The position numbers and the translations under genes are program-made. A stretch of 64,000 nt of DNA from Prorocentrum cordatum (Eukaryota > Sar > Dinophyceae > Prorocentrales > Prorocentraceae). Within the stretch, counting starts at the first letter, position 1. Each line of letters begins with the position of its first letter. This document shows, in pieces, positions 31,484 to 41,178 of this stretch. The notes under the pieces were generated by a model. The model was not told where the DNA came from and ran no database searches. It saw nothing but the letters and a program-made list of their open reading frames with translations. The stretch spans positions 853,989-917,988 of the forward strand of contig CAUYUJ010016138.1 in the NCBI GenBank assembly GCA_963575745.1, written 5' to 3'.

Positions 31484-31532
31484 GGAGGAGGAGGAGGAGG
31501 AGGAGGAGGAGGAGGAGGAGGAGGAGGAGAGT
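31484..31532 (+). repeat. GGA microsatellite
   Basis: Sixteen or so GGA units. It is followed by GTGACCTTTGGTGCGGG, whose inverted partner GCGCACCAAAGGTC lies at 31652. Confidence 0.95.
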
Positions 31533-31669
31533 GACCCTTCGCCGGAGTGACCTTTGGTGCGGGCCCATTGGGGTCCCCCGATCGCCGAACGCGAGGCGAC
31601 GGTGGCGTTTTGCGCGCTTACGTTTGACCCCCCCGCGGGCCCCAGGAAGCCGCGCACCAAAGGTCTTTC

Positions 31670-32200
31670 TTACCCAAAGTCACTCGTGCGTGTAGCCGAT
31701 AGGGGATAAGCGCGCGTGTGTTCCAAGTCTGGTCCCAAATGTGTTCCAAATGTAGTCCAAATGTGGTCCGGATCAGGCCCAAATCAGGCCCACAGCGCCG
31801 GGGGGCCACGTAGGCTACCAGGGAACGGATACCAAAGATTGGTACAGGGGCGACGAATGGAAGTTTGGAGGCTCGAAGTTCGCAGGCGTTTTCGTCGGTC
31901 CTCGTGGGCTTTCCAGCCTCGGGGTGCCTTCCAGCAGCTGTTGGATACGCCCCTTGAAACCAGAAAAGAACAGCCTTTGTCCACAGTCAGAGGGGTAACT
32001 CCGGGACCCCCTGCCGTCTCTCCTTCCGCCTCCGTGCCCACTTCTCACAGCGGCGGCCCTGCCGTAGCCTGACCGCAGCTTTGACCCAAGGCGCCGCCGA
32101 TTAAAAGGAAGTGCACATGCCCTCCGAGCCGCCCTCCGCGGCCGCAGGGGAACTCGCGGGTGGATTTTTTTCCAACACGGGGTCCCCGGAAGCCCCGACG
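31670..32200. other. No supported gene
   Basis: Repeated words CAAATGTGGTCC/CAAATGTGTTCC at 31735-31770, otherwise unique sequence. No convincing frame. Confidence 0.4.
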
Positions 32201-32228
32201 CTCCGCCACTGCGGCCGATCTTTATTTT

Positions 32229-32342
32229 CCACATCCACTGTGTCTTGGACGTCCTGGGGGGGGGACTTTCAAAAGACCGAGGCGCAGTGGATGTGGATAA
32301 AAATCTGGCCCCCAGGGGCCAGATTTCCATCGATATCCACTT
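32229..32342. other. Nested palindromes
   Basis: CCACATCCACTG (32229-32240) is complementary to CAGTGGATGTGG (32285-32296). Just after, AAATCTGGCCCCC and AGGGGCCAGATTT form a near-perfect 26-base palindrome (32301-32326). Confidence 0.8.
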
Positions 32343-32404
32343 CGTCTCCTGTTTCTGGGAAATGGAACCCGCAACTACAAGACGCACTGGATGCGGACAC
32401 AAAT

Positions 32405-32535
32405 ATTGCCCGCACCCAGGGCCAGTCTTTCATCCTGAGCATTTTTTTGTCGGTCCTGAGGCCCGGCGAAGGCCCCCTGAGGCCGAAATCTGCCAAAAAC
32501 CTCCTGTCATGATTTTGTTTTCGGGACGCGACAAT
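32405..32535 (-). mobile_element. Family D dispersed repeat, inverted copy
   Basis: Reverse of the usual order: CCAGTCTTTCATCCTGAGC, GTCGGTCCTGAGGCCCGGCG, CGAAATCTGCCAAAAACCTC, CTGTCATGATTTTG. Confidence 0.65.
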
Positions 32536-32639
32536 GTTTAGGACCTGAAAGCAGCAACACCGCGAAACATCTCGATCGAGCCCTGGACTGCATCTTTCTG
32601 CTGCATGTTTCTAGCAGGGTCGATCTGTGAGGGTCCCGG

Positions 32640-32790
32640 GGCCCGAAACCCAAATCCCCGACGCCATTTGTTTCATCAGGTCTACCTTGTCTCGACCCAT
32701 TCCGGGGCTGGAGGCCTGGTCAGGGCCCCCAGACGCCGATAATAGCTCAAAACAACCTCCCGTCGTGATTTTGGAATCACACGATGGGGG
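32640..32790 (-). mobile_element. Family D dispersed repeat, second inverted copy
   Basis: Retains CGACCCATTCCGGGGCTGG and AACAACCTCCCGTCGTGATT but is more diverged. Confidence 0.5.
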
Positions 32791-33089
32791 TTTGGGAACC
32801 AGGCAGAAACGCTTGGCGTGACAAAAACTGGAACGCCCGGTTCTCTTGGCCGATCGGTTTTCGGGGCCCAACTCGAACCTTCGGCCTCCGGCGGCCGCTC
32901 GGGGCGATCCGGGCACCCCCAGAACGCCCGTGGCGAGGCACAGCTGCCGGAATCAGGGGTTCGTAGAGAGGGAGGATTATCCCAAGGTGGGGCTGGGGAG
33001 CTGGCCCAGCAGGCTGCTCCCGTTTAACGAGCGTGCCCTTTTTCCAGGGGCCGGTTGGAGCGATTGTCCCTCCAACCCCACCTTTTCGC

Positions 33090-33240
33090 CCAGGAGGAGG
33101 AGGAGGAGGAAGAGGAGGAGGAGAGGTGGAGGAGGAGGAGGATTGAGGATTGAGGAGGAGGATTGAGGAGGAGGAGGAGGAGGAGGAGGAGGAGGAGGAG
33201 GATTGAGGATTGAGGAGGAGGAGGAGGAGGAGGAGGTGGA
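33090..33240 (+). repeat. GGA microsatellite with GATT units
   Basis: GGA triplets broken by GGATTGAGGATTGAGG in three places. This is an unusual higher-order pattern. Confidence 0.95.
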
Positions 33241-33409
33241 GTCGAGGGACAGCTGCTGGAAGGCACCCCGAGGCTGGGGAGAGCCGTCGAGCACCGACGA
33301 ACTGTGCGTCCGATGACGAGCTCGATCTCGCCTCGATCGGCTCGAAGCTCGCGGCACGGCCTCCGCCTGGGGCACGCGCCGCGGCCCCCGGCCGCGCTGG
33401 CGGCAGAGC

Positions 33410-33605
33410 CCCCTCCTCATCCTCCTCCTCCTTCTCCTCCTCCTCCTCCCTCCTTTTCCCCTCCTCCTCCTCCTCCTCCTCCTCCTCCTCCTCCTCCTCT
33501 CCTCCCCTCCTCTTCCTCCTCCTCCCTCCCCTCCTCCTCTCCTCCTCCTCTTCCTCCTCCTCCTCCTCCTCCTCCTCTTCCTCCGCCTCCTCTTCCTCCT
33601 CCGGC
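33410..33605 (-). repeat. TCC microsatellite
   Basis: TCC triplets with TTCC and CCCTCC variants. With the GGA tract at 33090-33240 it forms an inverted pair about 170 bases apart. Confidence 0.95.
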
Positions 33606-33639
33606 GGGCTCGGCCGCCGCCGCTCCCGCGGAGCCCCCT

Positions 33640-33775
33640 GAGATCCAACGCACTGATGAACAAATCATGGCGATTTCTTTGCGCGGGGCCCCGGGAGCGC
33701 CAAAGAACGACTCGGGAGAACCGGTGCTGGGGGAGACTTTTAGGGGGGAACCCCGTGCTGAAAACATCGCGGGCC
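33640..33775 (+). mobile_element. Family D, diverged copy
   Basis: GAACAAATCATGGCGATTTC, AAGAACGACTCGGGAGAACC, GGGGGAACCCCGTGCTGAAA. Only the core order is recognisable. Confidence 0.4.
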
Positions 33776-34089
33776 CGCCGAGGCGCCGCCGGTCGAGCAG
33801 CGCCTCCCCGGGCGGGCGGCCGCGCCGGGGGCGGGCCCGGCGGGCGCCCCGCCGGCGGAGCTGCCGGCGCCCGCGGAGGCTCAGGGGAGGAGCGCCGAGG
33901 TCCTGGCGTCTCGTCGGTCGCCAGGCATGGGGGGCCTCCCCTGACCTTCCAGGAGGGCTAAAAAATAGCACCAGGACGTCGACGTCCTAATTCCTGTCGG
34001 GGTTTGAGGCGGTCCAGATAGATCCATAGGTCTGGGGTGCTATGCTTTAGCACTCTGGAAGGTCAGGGTCGTGTGTGCCCTGGTGGTGC

Positions 34090-34260
34090 TGTCTTTGGCG
34101 TCGGTCAGCGTCTGGGAGTCGATGAGGCAGCGCCGATTTAGCGTCGGCTAGCGTCGATGCAGCGTCGATGAGCGTCGATTCAGCGTCGACTGGGGTCGAT
34201 TCACAAGAGCCGACAAGATGGTATGGGAAGCTCCCATGAGTTGCCGCGGGACTTTTTCTT
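34090..34260 (+). repeat. Family N block, copy 2
   Basis: Runs of TAGCGTCGATGCAGCGTCGA-type words (34135-34195), then CACAAGAGCCGACAAGATGG, TATGGGAAGCTCCCATGAG and TTGCCG. GGGAAGCTCCC is itself a palindrome. Confidence 0.7.
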
Positions 34261-34479
34261 CCTGTTTGCTCTGCTATTCCGAGTCACAGTCGTGAGGAAT
34301 GTCGCTTCTGCTTCACAGTCGAGTCTGTGCGTGCACGCAGTCGTTCTGCAGTGCCTTTTCGGGCCGTGTTTTCTTCAAGAGCTGCCTATGGCGCACTCTT
34401 TTGCCCTCGCATCCCTCTGGGCGCTCGGCTCAGTGGTGGTGGTGGTGAGCGCTTTCGCCTTTGTTCGGGCCCAGGCCAT

Positions 34480-34590
34480 TCACCAAACGGCCCGGATTCA
34501 AAAGGGGTCCAAGGCAGGTGTCGGGACGCCTGGGGGCCCCCGTGTTTTGAAAACGTCAGGACGTCACATGCTTGGGGAAGGCGCACCGAT
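34480..34590 (+). mobile_element. Family D, partial copy
   Basis: Ends GGGGGCCCCCGTGTTTTGAA then AACGTCAGGACGTCACATGC, close to the right end of copy 1 at 1265-1315. Confidence 0.5.
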
Positions 34591-34690
34591 ACGATGCCGC
34601 TGCTCGTCCTGGAGGACGTTCGTCGTCACGGCTATCCGAAACTGAATAATGTACACAGGCACCCTCCAATGTATTGTTCGTGGGCCGCAG

Positions 34691-34752
34691 GGGAGGGTGG
34701 CGGTGTATAAATCACCATTGACACTAGCGGCTTTCTACACCGCCACCCTCCC
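34691..34752. other. 17-bp perfect hairpin
   Basis: GGGAGGGTGGCGGTGTA (34691-34707) is exactly complementary to TACACCGCCACCCTCCC (34736-34752), with a 28-base loop. CACCCTCC also occurs at 34660. No poly-T follows, so a simple terminator is not indicated. Confidence 0.85.
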
Positions 34753-34976
34753 TGAAGGTACAGGCAAAGTTTCGTCGGAGGGCGTCTGTGTGAATATTCT
34801 CGTGGCGTAGGCTGGCTTCTCTTCTGAACTCTTGCCAGAAGGCACCCCGGGAGGATCCAAGGGAGTACAGCAGCGGCATCGGTACTTTTTTTGTGCCTCC
34901 CCCCAGAGGCGCCGCCCGCGTCTCCTCGGGAGGTGGACGCGACGCTGCGGGTGCTGGTGGAGGCGGCGGGTGTGTT

Positions 34977-35215
34977 TAGGCCTCCTAGATCAGGTCGGAG
35001 AAGATGTGGTCGGAGGATCGCGCCGCATCGCTGATGCATCGGCGATGCATCGTTGATGCGGCTCGATGTGGGGCCTAATGTTCTACACGACTCCACGCCG
35101 ACGTCGCGGAGGTATCGCCGACGTCGCCAGTGCATCGCCGATGCATCGCCGATCTATAGGCGATGTGGTGCGATCCTCCGACCACATCTACTCGGACCCC
35201 ATCTGGGAGGCCTCT
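34977..35215 (+). mobile_element. Family B foldback element, copy 3
   Basis: Long terminal repeats are visible: left AGGCCTCCTAGATCAGGTCG and AAGATGTGGTCGGAGGATCG, right GATCCTCCGACCACATCTAC and TCGGACCCCATCTGGGAGGC. This copy shows that the full arm is about 50 bases, longer than in copy 1. Confidence 0.85.
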
Positions 35216-35387
35216 CAGAGTGGGCAGGGCCTGTCGCAACGAGATGTTCTGGCATGTTTTGGGAGGGTTCGGTTGGAGGATCAGCTGCGCCTCGTCGGGG
35301 GAGCGCTGCAGGGGAGAGCCAGGGGCTCGTCCCGAACGGCCGCCCAGCGGCAAAACGCCACGAGGAGGGCTTCTGCAGGAGGATGGG

Positions 35388-35723
35388 AGGAGGAGGAGGA
35401 GGAGGAGGAGGAGGAGGAGGAGGCGGAGGAGGAGGAGGAGGAGGAGGAGGAGGAGGAGGAGGAGGCGGAGGAGGAGGAGGGGGAGGAGGAGGAGAGGAGG
35501 AGGAGGAGGAGGAGGAGGAGGGGAGGAGGAGGGGGAGGAGGAGAGGAGGAGAGGAGGGGAGGAGGAGGAGGAGGAGGAGGAGGAGGTGGAGGAGGGGGAG
35601 GAGGAGGAGGAGGAGAGGGAGGGGGAGGGGGGAGGAGGAGGAGGAGGAGGAGGAGGAGGAGGAGGAGGCGGAGGAGGAGCAGGAGGAGGAGGAGGAGGAG
35701 GGGGAGGGGGAGGAGGAGGAGGC
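35388..35723 (+). repeat. GGA microsatellite, 335 bases
   Basis: GGA triplets with GGC, GGGG and GAG interruptions. It is among the longest tracts here. Translations over it are artefacts. Confidence 0.95.
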
Positions 35724-36005
35724 AACAAAAAGCCTGGGGTGGGAGGCCCTCCCAGAGGCCACGGGCGGAGGCTCCCTGGACCTCGCCTCCGTGGAGACGC
35801 GGCCGCCCGAGCTGCTGCGGGTGTGCAGCCGCCGCCCAGAGGTCGGACGGGGCCAGGACGAGTAAGAAAGATACCCCCAAAATAATTAAACCATATTCCA
35901 AAAGTACACTCATATCTTCTCTTAAGAAACTCCCTCCCGCCAAGCTGGGTCTCACAATTTCTTAAAATTCGACCACGAATTCCCAAAAGCTGGCTCAGTT
36001 TCTTA
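35724..36005. other. Spacer before the 12-bp array
   Basis: GC-rich until about 35870, then abruptly AT-richer with TTAAGAAAC, AAGCTGGGTCTCACAATTTC and TTAAAATTC. Related words (AAGCTGGGCCTCAATTTCTT) lie beyond the other end of the array at 38727. Confidence 0.5.
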
Positions 36006-38560
36006 ACGCCGGCATCTTCTTACTGATCTTCCTCCAGATCTTCGGGATCTTCTTCTAGATCTTTGTCGAGATCTTCCTCTGGATCTTCCCTCAGATATTC
36101 TTCCCGATCTTCTTCTGTATTCTCTCCGAGAGTTTCCCCCAGATCTTCGCCCACATCCTCTCCGAGATCTCCGCCCAGATCTTCCTTCGGATCCTCGCCC
36201 AGATCAATCCCTCCTTAGATCTCCCCCCAGATCTTCATAGAGATCTTCCCCTAGATCTTTCCCCTGATCTTCCTTCAGGTTTTCTCCCAGATCTTCCCCT
36301 GTGTGATTCGCTGTGTGATTCGCTGTCTCACCAGACGTTGTTGCGTGCACTTACCCTGGGAGCAGGCCGGGGGGTTGGGGCTCCGGGCGGGGGGGGGGGG
36401 TTGGCTTTGGGAAGGCACGCCTGTACGATAGCTGGGATTTGCAGCGATGCTGAACAAGCCAGCGCGGCCAGAATCGCAAGGACGATACGATGTCTGAGCA
36501 AGTCGCGGGAAAGTTCTGTAGACGCTGCTGCTTCAGTGTAGGAGGTCTCAGCCACAGGTGAATGCCGGGCTTCACCTGGACTGACAGCGCTGTTGCTTCG
36601 TAGATCTTCCCATGGATCTTCCCCCAGATCTTGCACCAGATCTTCCTTCAGATTTCCTCTCAGATCTTACTCCCGATCTCCTTCCGGGTCGCCACGCAGC
36701 TCTTTCACCAGATCTTTCCCCTGATCTTTCTCCAGATCTTCCCCCGGATCTTCCCCCAGATCTTCCTCCAGATCTTCCTCCAGATCTTTCTCCAGATCTT
36801 CCTCCAGATCATCCTCCAGATCTTCCTCCAGATCTTCCTCCAGATCTTCCTCCAGATCTTCCTCCAGATCTTCCTCCAGATCTTCCTCCAGATCTTCCTC
36901 CAAATATTCCTCCAGATCTTTCCCAAGATCTTCCTCCAGATCTTCCTCCAGATCTTCCTCCAGATCTTCCTCCAGATCTTCCTCCAGATCTTCCCCCAGA
37001 TCTTCCTCCAGATCTTCCTCCAGATTTTCCTCCGGGTCGCCACGCAGCTCTTTCACCAGATCTTCCCCCAGATTTTCTCTCAGATCTCTCTTCTAGATAT
37101 TCTCCCAGATCTTCCTCCAGATCTTCCCCTCCTGGCTGTTCCTCCAGATATTCAACGGAAGCCCCTCTTCCAAGGACGGGCCTGTGGGGTGCCATGAACA
37201 ACAGGCCTTTGGGGTTCCGTGGAGTGCATCGCACAGGCCGGCAATCGTCCGGAGTCGTTCCAGGGCGAAAATTTGGCTGAAGATCTGGCCTCCCCTTGAG
37301 GCCCGTCCGGGTTTTTTCTCGTGATCTTCCCCTGGATGTTCCCAGATTTTCCTCCAGATCTTCCTCCAGATCTTCCTCCGGATCTTCCTCCAGAACTCTT
37401 CTTCCAGATCTTCCTCCAGATTTTCCTCCAGATCTTCCTCCAGGTCTTCCTCCAGATCTTCCTCCAGATCTTCCTCCAGATCTTTCTCCAGAGGTTCCTC
37501 GAGATCTTCCTCCAGATCTTTCTCCAGATCTTCCTCCAGATCTGTCCAGATCTTCCTCCAGATCTTCCTCCAGATCTTCCTCCAGATATTCCTCCAGATT
37601 GCATGATCTTTCTGTAGATCTCCCCGCAGATCCTCATCAATATCTTCACACATCTCGTCCGATCTTCCTCCTGATCTTCCTTCTCATGAATCTCAATATC
37701 TTCTTTTAGATCTTCCTCCATATCTTTTCCCAGATCGTCGTTTCAGATCTTCTCCCATATCCACCCCCATCTTCCTCCAGATCTTCCTCCGGATCTTCCT
37801 CCAAATCTTCCTCCAGATCTTCCTCCAGATCTTCCTCCAGAACTCTTCCTCCAGATTTTCCTCCAGATCTCCCTCCAGATCTTCCTCCAGATCTTCCTCC
37901 AGATCTTCCTCCAGATCTTCCTCCAGATCTTCCTCCAGATCTTCCTCCAGATCTTCCTCCAGATCTTCCTCGAGATCTTCCTCCAGATCTTCCTCCAGAT
38001 CTTCCTCCAGATCTTCCTCCAGATCTTCCTCTAGATCTTGCTCCAGATCTTCCTCCAGATCTTTCTCCAGATTTTTCTCCAGATTTTTCTCCAGATCTTC
38101 CTCCAGATCTTTCTCCAGATTTCCATCCAGATCTTCCTCCATATCTTCCTCCATATCTTCCTCCAGAGGTTCCCCGAGATCTTCCTGCAGATCTTCCTGT
38201 AGATCTCCTTCCAGATCTTCATCCAGATCTTCTTGCAGATCTTCCTCCAGATCTTCCTCCAGATCTTCCTCCAGATCTTCCTCGAGATCTTCCTCCAGAT
38301 GTTCCTCCAGATCTTCCTCCAGATCTTCCTCCAGATCTTCCTGCAGATGTTGCTCCAGATCTTCCTCTGGCTTGTTCCCCGTGTGTTCATCCAAATACTT
38401 CCCCAGATCTTCCTGCAGATGTTCCTGCAGATATTTCTCCAGATCTTCTTCCACATCTTCCCCCAGATCTTCTTACAGATTTCCATAGATCGCCCCCCGG
38501 ATTTTGCTCTGGCTGTTCCCCTGGATATTCCCCCAGATCACCACCCAGATCTTCGCCCAG
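36006..38560 (+). repeat. 12-bp minisatellite AGATCTTCCTCC
   Basis: An AGATCT site recurs about every 12 bases through most of 2.5 kb, with substitutions and indels. It is densest at 36600-37100, 37330-37600 and 37770-38470. Higher-order copies are visible: CGGGTCGCCACGCAGCTCTT occurs at 36686 and 37038, and CCAGAACTCTTC occurs at 37390 and 37838. All frames are open, giving Glu-Glu-Asp-Leu repeats on the minus strand. Indels switch frame within the array, so protein-level selection is doubtful. Unique inserts lie at 36330-36600 and 37150-37320. Confidence 0.95.
36354..36597 (-). CDS. Exon-like segment with hydrophobic helix
   Basis: Unique sequence embedded in the 12-bp array. The minus strand reads SAVSPGEARHSPVAETSYTE, then LSRDLLRHRIVLAILAALAC and SASLQIPAIVQACLPKA, then a Pro-rich end. 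The 3' edge is CCCAGG followed by GTAAGT, a canonical donor in frame after an Arg codon. The frame continues upstream into the acidic EDLEEDL repeats, interrupted by one TAA at about 36667. The hydrophobic stretch could be a membrane helix or part of a targeting signal. It is probably a true exon, with the repeats as intron or as a degenerate acidic domain. The family is not recognised. Confidence 0.45.
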
Positions 38561-38849
38561 ATCTTGACGTGTTCCTGTATGTTGTTTGCTGCAGAGCCCC
38601 CGGCGCCGCAATCGGCACAATCACCGGCACAAGCTTCATCGGAACCACCCACACTGGCGTCGCGCTGCGCTAAGAAATTGCACGCTTCAAAGCTGGCTCT
38701 CGCAAGGGGGCTAAGAAATTCAGCGAAGCTGGGCCTCAATTTCTTACTGGAAGATTTCTTAGCATAAGTTTTGAGTGTAGTAGCCTGGGGACTATTTTTG
38801 AATATTTTTTTTGTTTTACCTTTTTGGTGCATTTTTGGGGTATGTTTTA
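38561..38849. other. Flank of the 12-bp array
   Basis: Contains CTAAGAAATTGCACGC, CTAAGAAATTCAGCG and TTTCTTACTGGAAGATTTCTT, then a T-rich run at 38790-38830. No gene seen. Confidence 0.45.
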
Positions 38850-38895
38850 TTTTGCGTCGAACATCCCCCTGTAGGGGGACACGCCCGACTTAAGG
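38850..38895 (+). mobile_element. Family E solo right end
   Basis: AACATCCCCCTGTAGGGGGA then CACGCCCGACTTAAGG matches the right end of family E, only 20 bases before a full copy. Confidence 0.75.
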
Positions 38896-38915
38896 ATAAA
38901 GTCCGCTCCTCCAGG

Positions 38916-39075
38916 CTCAAGTCGGGCGTGTCCCTCTGCAGGAGGACTGTTCAAACATAGTAAAGGTGTGGGGAGTGATTTGTTTCAGCATGTTTGAGCA
39001 TTTGTTTCGATTGTTTTTGGACTGTGTTTAAGTTTGCGTCCAACATCCGCCTGTAGGAGGAGATGCCCGACCTAA
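38916..39075 (+). mobile_element. Family E terminal-repeat element, copy 2
   Basis: Left CTCAAGTCGGGCGTGTCCCT and CTGCAGGAGG. Right CATCCGCCTGTAGGAGGAGA then TGCCCGACCTAAGG. The AT-rich interior has CAAACATAGT and ATGTTTGAGCATTTG. Confidence 0.85.
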
Positions 39076-39144
39076 GGCCAGGACGAGGAGACATCCGTTC
39101 CTATATAAGCCTCCTGGATGGGGTCGGAGTAGCCCAGACCTCCT

Positions 39145-39312
39145 CGCGTTGTGACAAGATCACGACGGGAGGGTTCTCGCTATATTTTCGGCCTCCTAGG
39201 GTCCGTTCCGGGCCTCGGGAAGGTCAACAAAACGATTCAGGATGAAAAACTTGCCCACTGGAAGCGGTCCAGACCTTTGGGGGCCGACTTTTTGAAAAAA
39301 CACGACGTCGTG
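39145..39312 (+). mobile_element. Family D dispersed repeat, copy 3
   Basis: CGCGTTGTGACAAGATCACG, GGGCCTCGGGAAGGTCAAC, ACGATTCAGGATGAAAAAC, TCCAGACCTTTGGGGGCCGA and AAAAACACGACGTCGTGGG. A solo family B tip (CTGGATGGGGTCGGAGTAG) lies just upstream at 39115, and a full family B copy follows directly. Confidence 0.75.
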
Positions 39313-39538
39313 GGCCTGGGAGATGGGGTCGGAGGATCGTGCCGCATCGCCGATGCATCGGCGATGCGGCTCGATGTGGAGCCCGACTGGCCTCACGTCG
39401 ACGTCGCCGATGCATCGCCGACGTCGCCGATGCCTCGCCGGTGCGTCGCCGATGCATCTCAGATGCATCGTCGATGTATCGGCGATGCGGCGCGATCCTC
39501 CGACTCCATCTACTCGGACCCCATCTGGGAGGCCTCTA
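39313..39538 (+). mobile_element. Family B foldback element, copy 4
   Basis: Left GAGATGGGGTCGGAGGATCG. The interior contains repeated GCATCGCCGACGTCGCCGAT words. Right GATCCTCCGACTCCATCTAC and TCGGACCCCATCTGGGAGG. Confidence 0.9.
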
Positions 39539-39653
39539 CTTCCAGAGCGGCCCGGAACGGTCCCAGAGCGTTCCAGAACGCTCTGAGAAGGCCGCGTCGC
39601 CCGATACATTGTTTAGAGCCGCCTGACTTCAGGGACTGTCTGTGGAAAGCAAG

Positions 39654-39752
39654 AACACACACACGCACACACATTCACACACGCACACACAGACACACAC
39701 GCACACACAGACACACACGCACACACACACACACACACACCTCGGCACGTTC
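39654..39752. repeat. CA dinucleotide array
   Basis: CA repeats with GCA and TTC variants (ACACACACGCACACACAG). Confidence 0.95.
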
Positions 39753-40107
39753 CGGCGGAGACCTTTCCAGAGCGTCCTTCCAGCGATCGGTGCATGCAGG
39801 GAGGGGTGCGAATGACCGGCTTCTGATGCGTTGCTTTGAGATTGTCTTGGAGGGCCAAGCCTACTTGCTTCTAGAAGGCCAACATCTGGGGCTGATGCCA
39901 AATACCGCTCTCACGTCCTAGCCAAAAGCGTCTATGGACACATCGGGTGCCGTGACGTCCACAGACAACGTGGCCGTTGCGATCGGCGCGGTGCCAGGTC
40001 GGAGAAAGGGTAGATCCGTCTGCGGTACGTTCTTGTACTGGAGCAGGTCCCACATGGTACTCCAAGATTGTCTCTTCACCTTGATTTGTCCTCCCCCCCG
40101 ATCCCAG
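39753..40107. other. No supported gene
   Basis: Unique sequence. Weak open frames on both strands, no splice-consistent exon found. Confidence 0.35.
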
Positions 40108-40280
40108 AGATCCAATGTCGCGATTTTCGTCGATACGGGATCCCCGGAAGTCTCGACCCATTCCCCAGGACCACTTTTTCATCCGGAGTAGCTTTTTGAC
40201 GGTCCCGAGGCCCGGCGAGAGCCACGAGGGGCCGAAATTTGCGAAACACCTCCGTCCTGATTTTTTCAACACGTTGGATC
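40108..40280 (-). mobile_element. Family D dispersed repeat, inverted copy 4
   Basis: Minus-strand copy with CGATACGGGATCCCCGGAAG, CATCCGGAGTAGC, GACGGTCCCGAGGCCCGGCG and AACACCTCCGTCCTGATTTT. With copy 5 at 40484 it forms an inverted pair around exon 1 of the next gene. Confidence 0.7.
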
Positions 40281-40346
40281 TCTGGGATTCTGTCCTCGTC
40301 TTGGCTTCCATCCTGCGAGGCCCCGGCGGGGCCGTGCACGCCCCAG

Positions 40347-40432
40347 GAGGGCCAGGCCGCGCCCGCCGCCGCCGCGGCCGTGGCCGGCGTGTACGAGAGG
40401 CAGGGCGTCAGCCACGGTCGCCCAGTCTACAG
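40347..40432 (+). CDS. Exon 1 of split GRPVYR/WDxRDG gene
   Basis: Reads EGQAAPAAAAAVAGVYERQG then VSHGRPVYR. CCCCAG immediately before 40347 is a candidate acceptor. The following bases (GAGGGC) offer a GA donor at 40433. The QGVSHGRPVYR motif matches QGVNHGRPVYR at 30242, so this is the N-terminal half of the same domain. The frame breaks down after the predicted donor. The remaining half is found 3.3 kb downstream at 43720. Confidence 0.55.
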
Positions 40433-40483
40433 GAGGGCCTCGAGAAGAACCCCCCCCCCCCGGAGAAAAAAAACGCACTGAAC

Positions 40484-40620
40484 AAATCAGCCCGGAAGTG
40501 TTTCTCGAATTTCGTCTCCCATAGGGGCTCTCGCCGGACCCTCGGGATGAAACACCGGTCCTGGGGAATGGGTCGAGACTTCTGGGGGTCCCGTATCGGC
40601 AAAATCACGACGTCGGAGCT
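40484..40620 (+). mobile_element. Family D dispersed repeat, copy 5
   Basis: GAACAAATCAGCCCGGAAGT, CCCTCGGGATGAAACACCGG, GAGACTTCTGGGGGTCCCGT, AAAATCACGACGTCGGAG. A left-end fragment (CTCGCGCTGTGATAGG) follows at 40648. Confidence 0.65.
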
Positions 40621-40799
40621 CTTGGAACGGAGCCTCCCCAGACCTCCTCGCGCTGTGATAGGCATCACGGCGGGAGGTGTCTAGCCATGGTGAAGGCCTT
40701 ACGGCCAGTGCCGCCGCCCCTGAAGGCCTGGACCCTCGGCGGAAAGCGGAGGGAGAGGGCGCTCCCGACACGCCCTGGGAGGGTGCTATTCTGACCCGG

Positions 40800-40960
40800 G
40801 ACCACCTCGCGTTGCGAAAAAGTCACGATGGGAGGTTTCTCTCGATATTTGTTCGTCCTCCAGGGGTCCGTCCCGGGCCTCGGGACGGTCAAAAGACGAC
40901 TCACAGGCTGGAAAGCCGGTCCCCGGGAAGAGGTCCAGACTGATGGGCCCATATTCCACC
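40800..40960 (+). mobile_element. Family D dispersed repeat, copy 6
   Basis: CACCTCGCGTTGCGAAAAAG, GGTTTCTCTCGATATTTG, GGGCCTCGGGACGGTCAAAA and GTCCAGACTGATGGGCCCAT. Confidence 0.7.
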
Positions 40961-40979
40961 ACCGTCATTACCATAGGTA

Positions 40980-41024
40980 GCAGGAGGAGGAGGAGGAGGA
41001 GGAGGAGGAGGAGGAGGAGGAGGA
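40980..41024 (+). repeat. GGA microsatellite
   Basis: About fourteen AGG units between family D and family E elements. Confidence 0.95.
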
Positions 41025-41065
41025 CCTTCTCATTCTCGCTTCTCCCCCGTTCTACACATGGTAGT

Positions 41066-41178
41066 GTTAGGTCGGGCATGTCCGTCTACTGGAGAAACAT
41101 TTCCCTATCTTTGAATGGCTCAACATGTTTCTCAGCTTCCCTCCGAAATCCGCCCGTAGGAGGACATGCCCGACCTAC
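41066..41178 (+). mobile_element. Family E terminal-repeat element, copy 3
   Basis: The shortest copy, 113 bases. Left GTTAGGTCGGGCATGTCCGT, right CCCGTAGGAGGACATGCCCG then ACCTAC. AGGTCGGGCATGTCC and GGACATGCCCGACCT are exact complements. Confidence 0.9.

Noticed and set aside
35053-35986. Several 200-300-residue frames on both strands
   Set aside because: All are dominated by the GGA tract at 35388-35723 (poly-Gly, poly-Glu, poly-Pro, poly-Leu).
36006-36330. Possible cluster of regulatory AGATCT sites
   Set aside because: The sites are simply the 12-bp minisatellite unit in decayed form.
37693-38454. 253-residue Glu-Asp-Leu-rich minus-strand frame
   Set aside because: Translation of the AGATCTTCCTCC array. 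An indel (AGAACTCTTC) switches the repeat to a different frame within the ORF, so conservation as protein is not supported.
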